From Rhodobacter aestuarii (GTDB taxonomy: Bacteria > Pseudomonadota > Alphaproteobacteria > Rhodobacterales > Rhodobacteraceae), in assembly GCF_900156655.1 (NCBI RefSeq), contig NZ_FTOG01000003.1:1-64000 (forward strand): 64,000 nt of DNA, read 5' to 3'. The notes beneath the pieces are model-generated. The model did not search any database and was not told where the DNA came from. It saw only the letters and a program-made list of their open reading frames with translations. Below, one piece after another: positions 61,949 to 64,000 of this stretch; position 1 is the stretch's first letter, and each line of letters opens with the position of its first letter. The translations under genes and the position numbers were made by a program.

Positions 61949-64000
61949 ATGACGATCAAGTTTATCCCGCCGGAACGCCATCGCGATTATATCGGTGCCC
62001 TCACCGCTGTCCTGAGTGCCGCTGCGGGGGTCTACACGCTGAACCCTTTCAGCACATCCGCCCAAGCCTCCAATATCTGGAAGGCGTTCAAGGGCGTCGA
62101 AACGGCCACGCCCGAGAACCTCGCTTGGGTCTGGTTGAATGCAACGATCACCCTTGCGGCGAACGAGTTCCTAGCCTTCATCGCGCGCGAGAATGAACTG
62201 ATGCTGCAGGCGCGGGATGGCGCGGTGGAAGCCTTCCTGAAAGCCGCAATTCCCGAAGAGATCACCGCAGAATTCAACGATGGCGCACTCCGCAGCCCGG
62301 TGACGCATGAGGCGTTCCAGCCTGCCCGCAAGGCGATCATCGCCTTCGTGTTGGCCCTGACGCGCATCACCCTGTTCGACGAAGAAACCAGCCAGAAGGA
62401 ACGCTATCAGCGCGAGTTCGACCGCCACCTGAACCGCGCTTCGGCCTATGTCTTCTCGGCCCATTATGATCGGCTAAAGCCGCTCGAGACTGCGGTTACC
62501 GGCCCCGCAACCGAAGCCATGCGCCGCGAGGCGGCTTGGGCGCGGCACTACGACTGGATTCACCGCAAGGTCGATACCGAGCCTGTGTTCTCTCCCGACG
62601 GCACCGTGACGACCCCCTTGAAACCCCTTTACCTGCGCCCACGGGCCTATTGGCACGAACTGCTGCGCGAAGATGACGAGGCTGGAGACAAATCCCGCTA
62701 CCGCGCACATCTTGGCGATCTGCACCAAACGCTCGAAGACTGGCTCGCCACCGACGATGCGAAGGGGATGAACACTTTGCGCCTCATCGCGGGCGGCCCC
62801 GGCTCGGGCAAATCCTCTTTCGCCAAAGTCTTCGCTTCCGAGTCCATCCTGCGTGAGCGTTATAGGGTTATCTTCGTCGAGCTACAGCACATGCGCTCGA
62901 TGACAGGGGAACTCCTGAGCGACCTCACGAGCTACCTGAAAAGGCGGCCCCCTTCAAAGGTGACAGAAGGGACGCCGGGGCTCCCCGACAATGCGCTTCA
63001 ATGGGCCAGCGACGAAAACCGCCCGTTGCTTTTGATTTTTGACGGGCTCGATGAACTCAGCTTCGTGGGCGATCATGCGGCAGAACTGACCCGCAAGTTT
63101 ATCCTCAGCGTCCGGCAAATGCTGATTACGCAAAACGCCGAGGGCACTTGGCTTCGCGCACTGGTGCTTGGGCGCAACGCCGCCATCCAGTCGGGAATGC
63201 GAGAGGCGGATATCCCGATGCATCTTTTGCTCAACGTCGCGCCTATCCGGAAACTTACTCAAGATGACCTAAAGCCTCCACGTTACAGCTCACCTGATGA
63301 GCGACGTGATAAATGCGAATTCCCTGACCTATCCAGACTCCCATCGAACCTCACACGCGACCAGCGCCCCGCATACTGGCTCAACTGGGCCAAAGCGCAG
63401 GGCGAAATCGCCCCGACGCCAAAGGCGGTCACGGATGAAAGCCTTTCCGATCTGAATGTCGAGCCCCTGCTTCTGCACCTGCTCATCCTTTCAGACTATT
63501 GCGGCGAACAATGGAAGGAGGCCGCAGAAAACCGGAACTTGGTCTACGAGGATATTCTCGCCAAGGTTTACCGTAGAAACGCGGAAAAGCCGAATAACCC
63601 GCGTGCATGGAGTGAAGACCAATTCTTCCATCTCATGGAAGCCCTTGGCATCGCCGCATGGCGCGGCAATGGACGAGCCGGGACAGAAGCCACCTTCGAC
63701 GCGGTTTGCAAGCGCCATGCGCGGCATCTTTTCAAAGGCGCGTCTGGGCCGCAGGTGCCCGATATGGACAGCGTTATCCTTCAAACCCATGCGCGCCCGA
63801 TCGATGGCCCCGACGCCGGGTTCGAATTCATTCACAAAAGCTTCGGCGAATACTTAGTCGCGAGAGGGCTCGTGACTGCGGCCATTAGGTTGCACAAAAG
63901 GTGGACATCTGAAGCGAATGAAGAGGAGGAGAGCTATTTCGCCCTTATTTGGGCGGAACTGGTTCGCGATGCGGCGCTCACCGCCGCGGCCCTTGGCGCA
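61949..64000 (+). CDS. NACHT-type P-loop NTPase, truncated by the window edge
   Basis: At least 684 residues, open to the end of the window with no stop. Residues 14-32 may be a membrane or hydrophobic helix. The N-terminal region of about 280 residues is helical and not recognised. The NACHT core has Walker A GGPGSGKS (282-289), Walker B LLLIFDGLDELS with Asp365 and Glu369, and the trailing FEFIHKSFGEYLVARG (625-640), an element typical of NACHT NTPases. NACHT proteins act as signal-transducing NTPases, several in anti-phage defence. The sensor and effector domains lie outside the window. It starts with a good ribosome site beside tRNA-Ala. Confidence 0.85.
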   Translation, partial: MTIKFIPPERHRDYIGALTAVLSAAAGVYTLNPFSTSAQASNIWKAFKGVETATPENLAWVWLNATITLAANEFLAFIARENELMLQARDGAVEAFLKAAIPEEITAEFNDGALRSPVTHEAFQPARKAIIAFVLALTRITLFDEETSQKERYQREFDRHLNRASAYVFSAHYDRLKPLETAVTGPATEAMRREAAWARHYDWIHRKVDTEPVFSPDGTVTTPLKPLYLRPRAYWHELLREDDEAGDKSRYRAHLGDLHQTLEDWLATDDAKGMNTLRLIAGGPGSGKSSFAKVFASESILRERYRVIFVELQHMRSMTGELLSDLTSYLKRRPPSKVTEGTPGLPDNALQWASDENRPLLLIFDGLDELSFVGDHAAELTRKFILSVRQMLITQNAEGTWLRALVLGRNAAIQSGMREADIPMHLLLNVAPIRKLTQDDLKPPRYSSPDERRDKCEFPDLSRLPSNLTRDQRPAYWLNWAKAQGEIAPTPKAVTDESLSDLNVEPLLLHLLILSDYCGEQWKEAAENRNLVYEDILAKVYRRNAEKPNNPRAWSEDQFFHLMEALGIAAWRGNGRAGTEATFDAVCKRHARHLFKGASGPQVPDMDSVILQTHARPIDGPDAGFEFIHKSFGEYLVARGLVTAAIRLHKRWTSEANEEEESYFALIWAELVRDAALTAAALGA

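Overview
This is a GC-rich alphaproteobacterial chromosome segment, most likely from a Rhodobacter-like member of the Rhodobacterales (Rhodobacteraceae/Paracoccaceae). The evidence is a set of lineage-typical arrangements: divergent fnrL/hemN with an FNR box between them, a membrane-anchored cytochrome c of the c_y type, the argS-SPOR-nagZ-scpA-scpB run, fdxA upstream of carD, groESL behind a CIRCE element, and an rRNA leader with a Rhodobacter-like promoter at the left edge. I ran no database search; all family assignments come from reading motifs and gene order.

Layout. 1-535: minus-strand rRNA operon promoter and leader (boxA), with the rRNA genes lying left of the window. 536-3556: psd-pssA phospholipid genes, a small secreted protein and rplM-rpsI. 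3837-6781: a DASS-family transporter, a hotdog thioesterase, an enoyl-CoA hydratase-like protein and a 69-aa protein. 6785-12007: a minus-strand run argS, SPOR protein, nagZ, scpA, scpB, with overlapping starts and stops. 12292-17178: a DEAD-box helicase, a family II pyrophosphatase (minus) and groES-groEL. 17324-22371: minus-strand carD, fdxA, an S4-domain protein, a Suv3-like helicase and a TPR protein. 22433-23676: an SCP2 protein and an alpha/beta hydrolase. 23696-27640: a four-gene minus-strand operon of circularly permuted ATP-grasp, alpha-E, transglutaminase and Anbu proteasome-like peptidase. 27855-32318: pepF, a DUF4087-like protein, fnrL and hemN. 32474-39497: a YejABEF-type peptide ABC importer with a coupled glycosyltransferase. 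39646-44220: membrane cytochrome c, pheA, a HAF-repeat autotransporter and an SRPBCC protein. 44296-48669: nudC, a three-gene NMT1/THI5-like ABC importer behind a palindromic operator-like site, and tadA. 48789-50492: an RluB/RsuA-type pseudouridine synthase with a long tandem-repeat tail. 50611-56849: a seven-gene membrane and stress cassette (27-aa membrane peptide, XpaC-like, membrane protein, TelA, DUF2927 lipoprotein, SPFH-GYF protein, double zinc-ribbon membrane protein). 56904-61294: pfkB kinase, dtd, a second DEAD-box helicase, tdk, a small protein and trxC. 61392-61467: tRNA-Ala(CGC). 61949-64000: the 5' part of a NACHT-type P-loop NTPase running off the right edge, probably the start of a tRNA-linked island.

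Most of the window is core chromosome: lipid, translation, chaperone, heme and cell-cycle genes. Three parts are most worth following up. One is the TelA/XpaC/SPFH/zinc-ribbon cassette, which looks like a membrane-associated stress or envelope system of unknown mechanism. The second is the Anbu/ATP-grasp/alpha-E/transglutaminase operon, which is known from comparative genomics but biochemically unresolved. The third is the NACHT NTPase beside tRNA-Ala, a candidate anti-phage or conflict module whose remaining genes lie outside the window.
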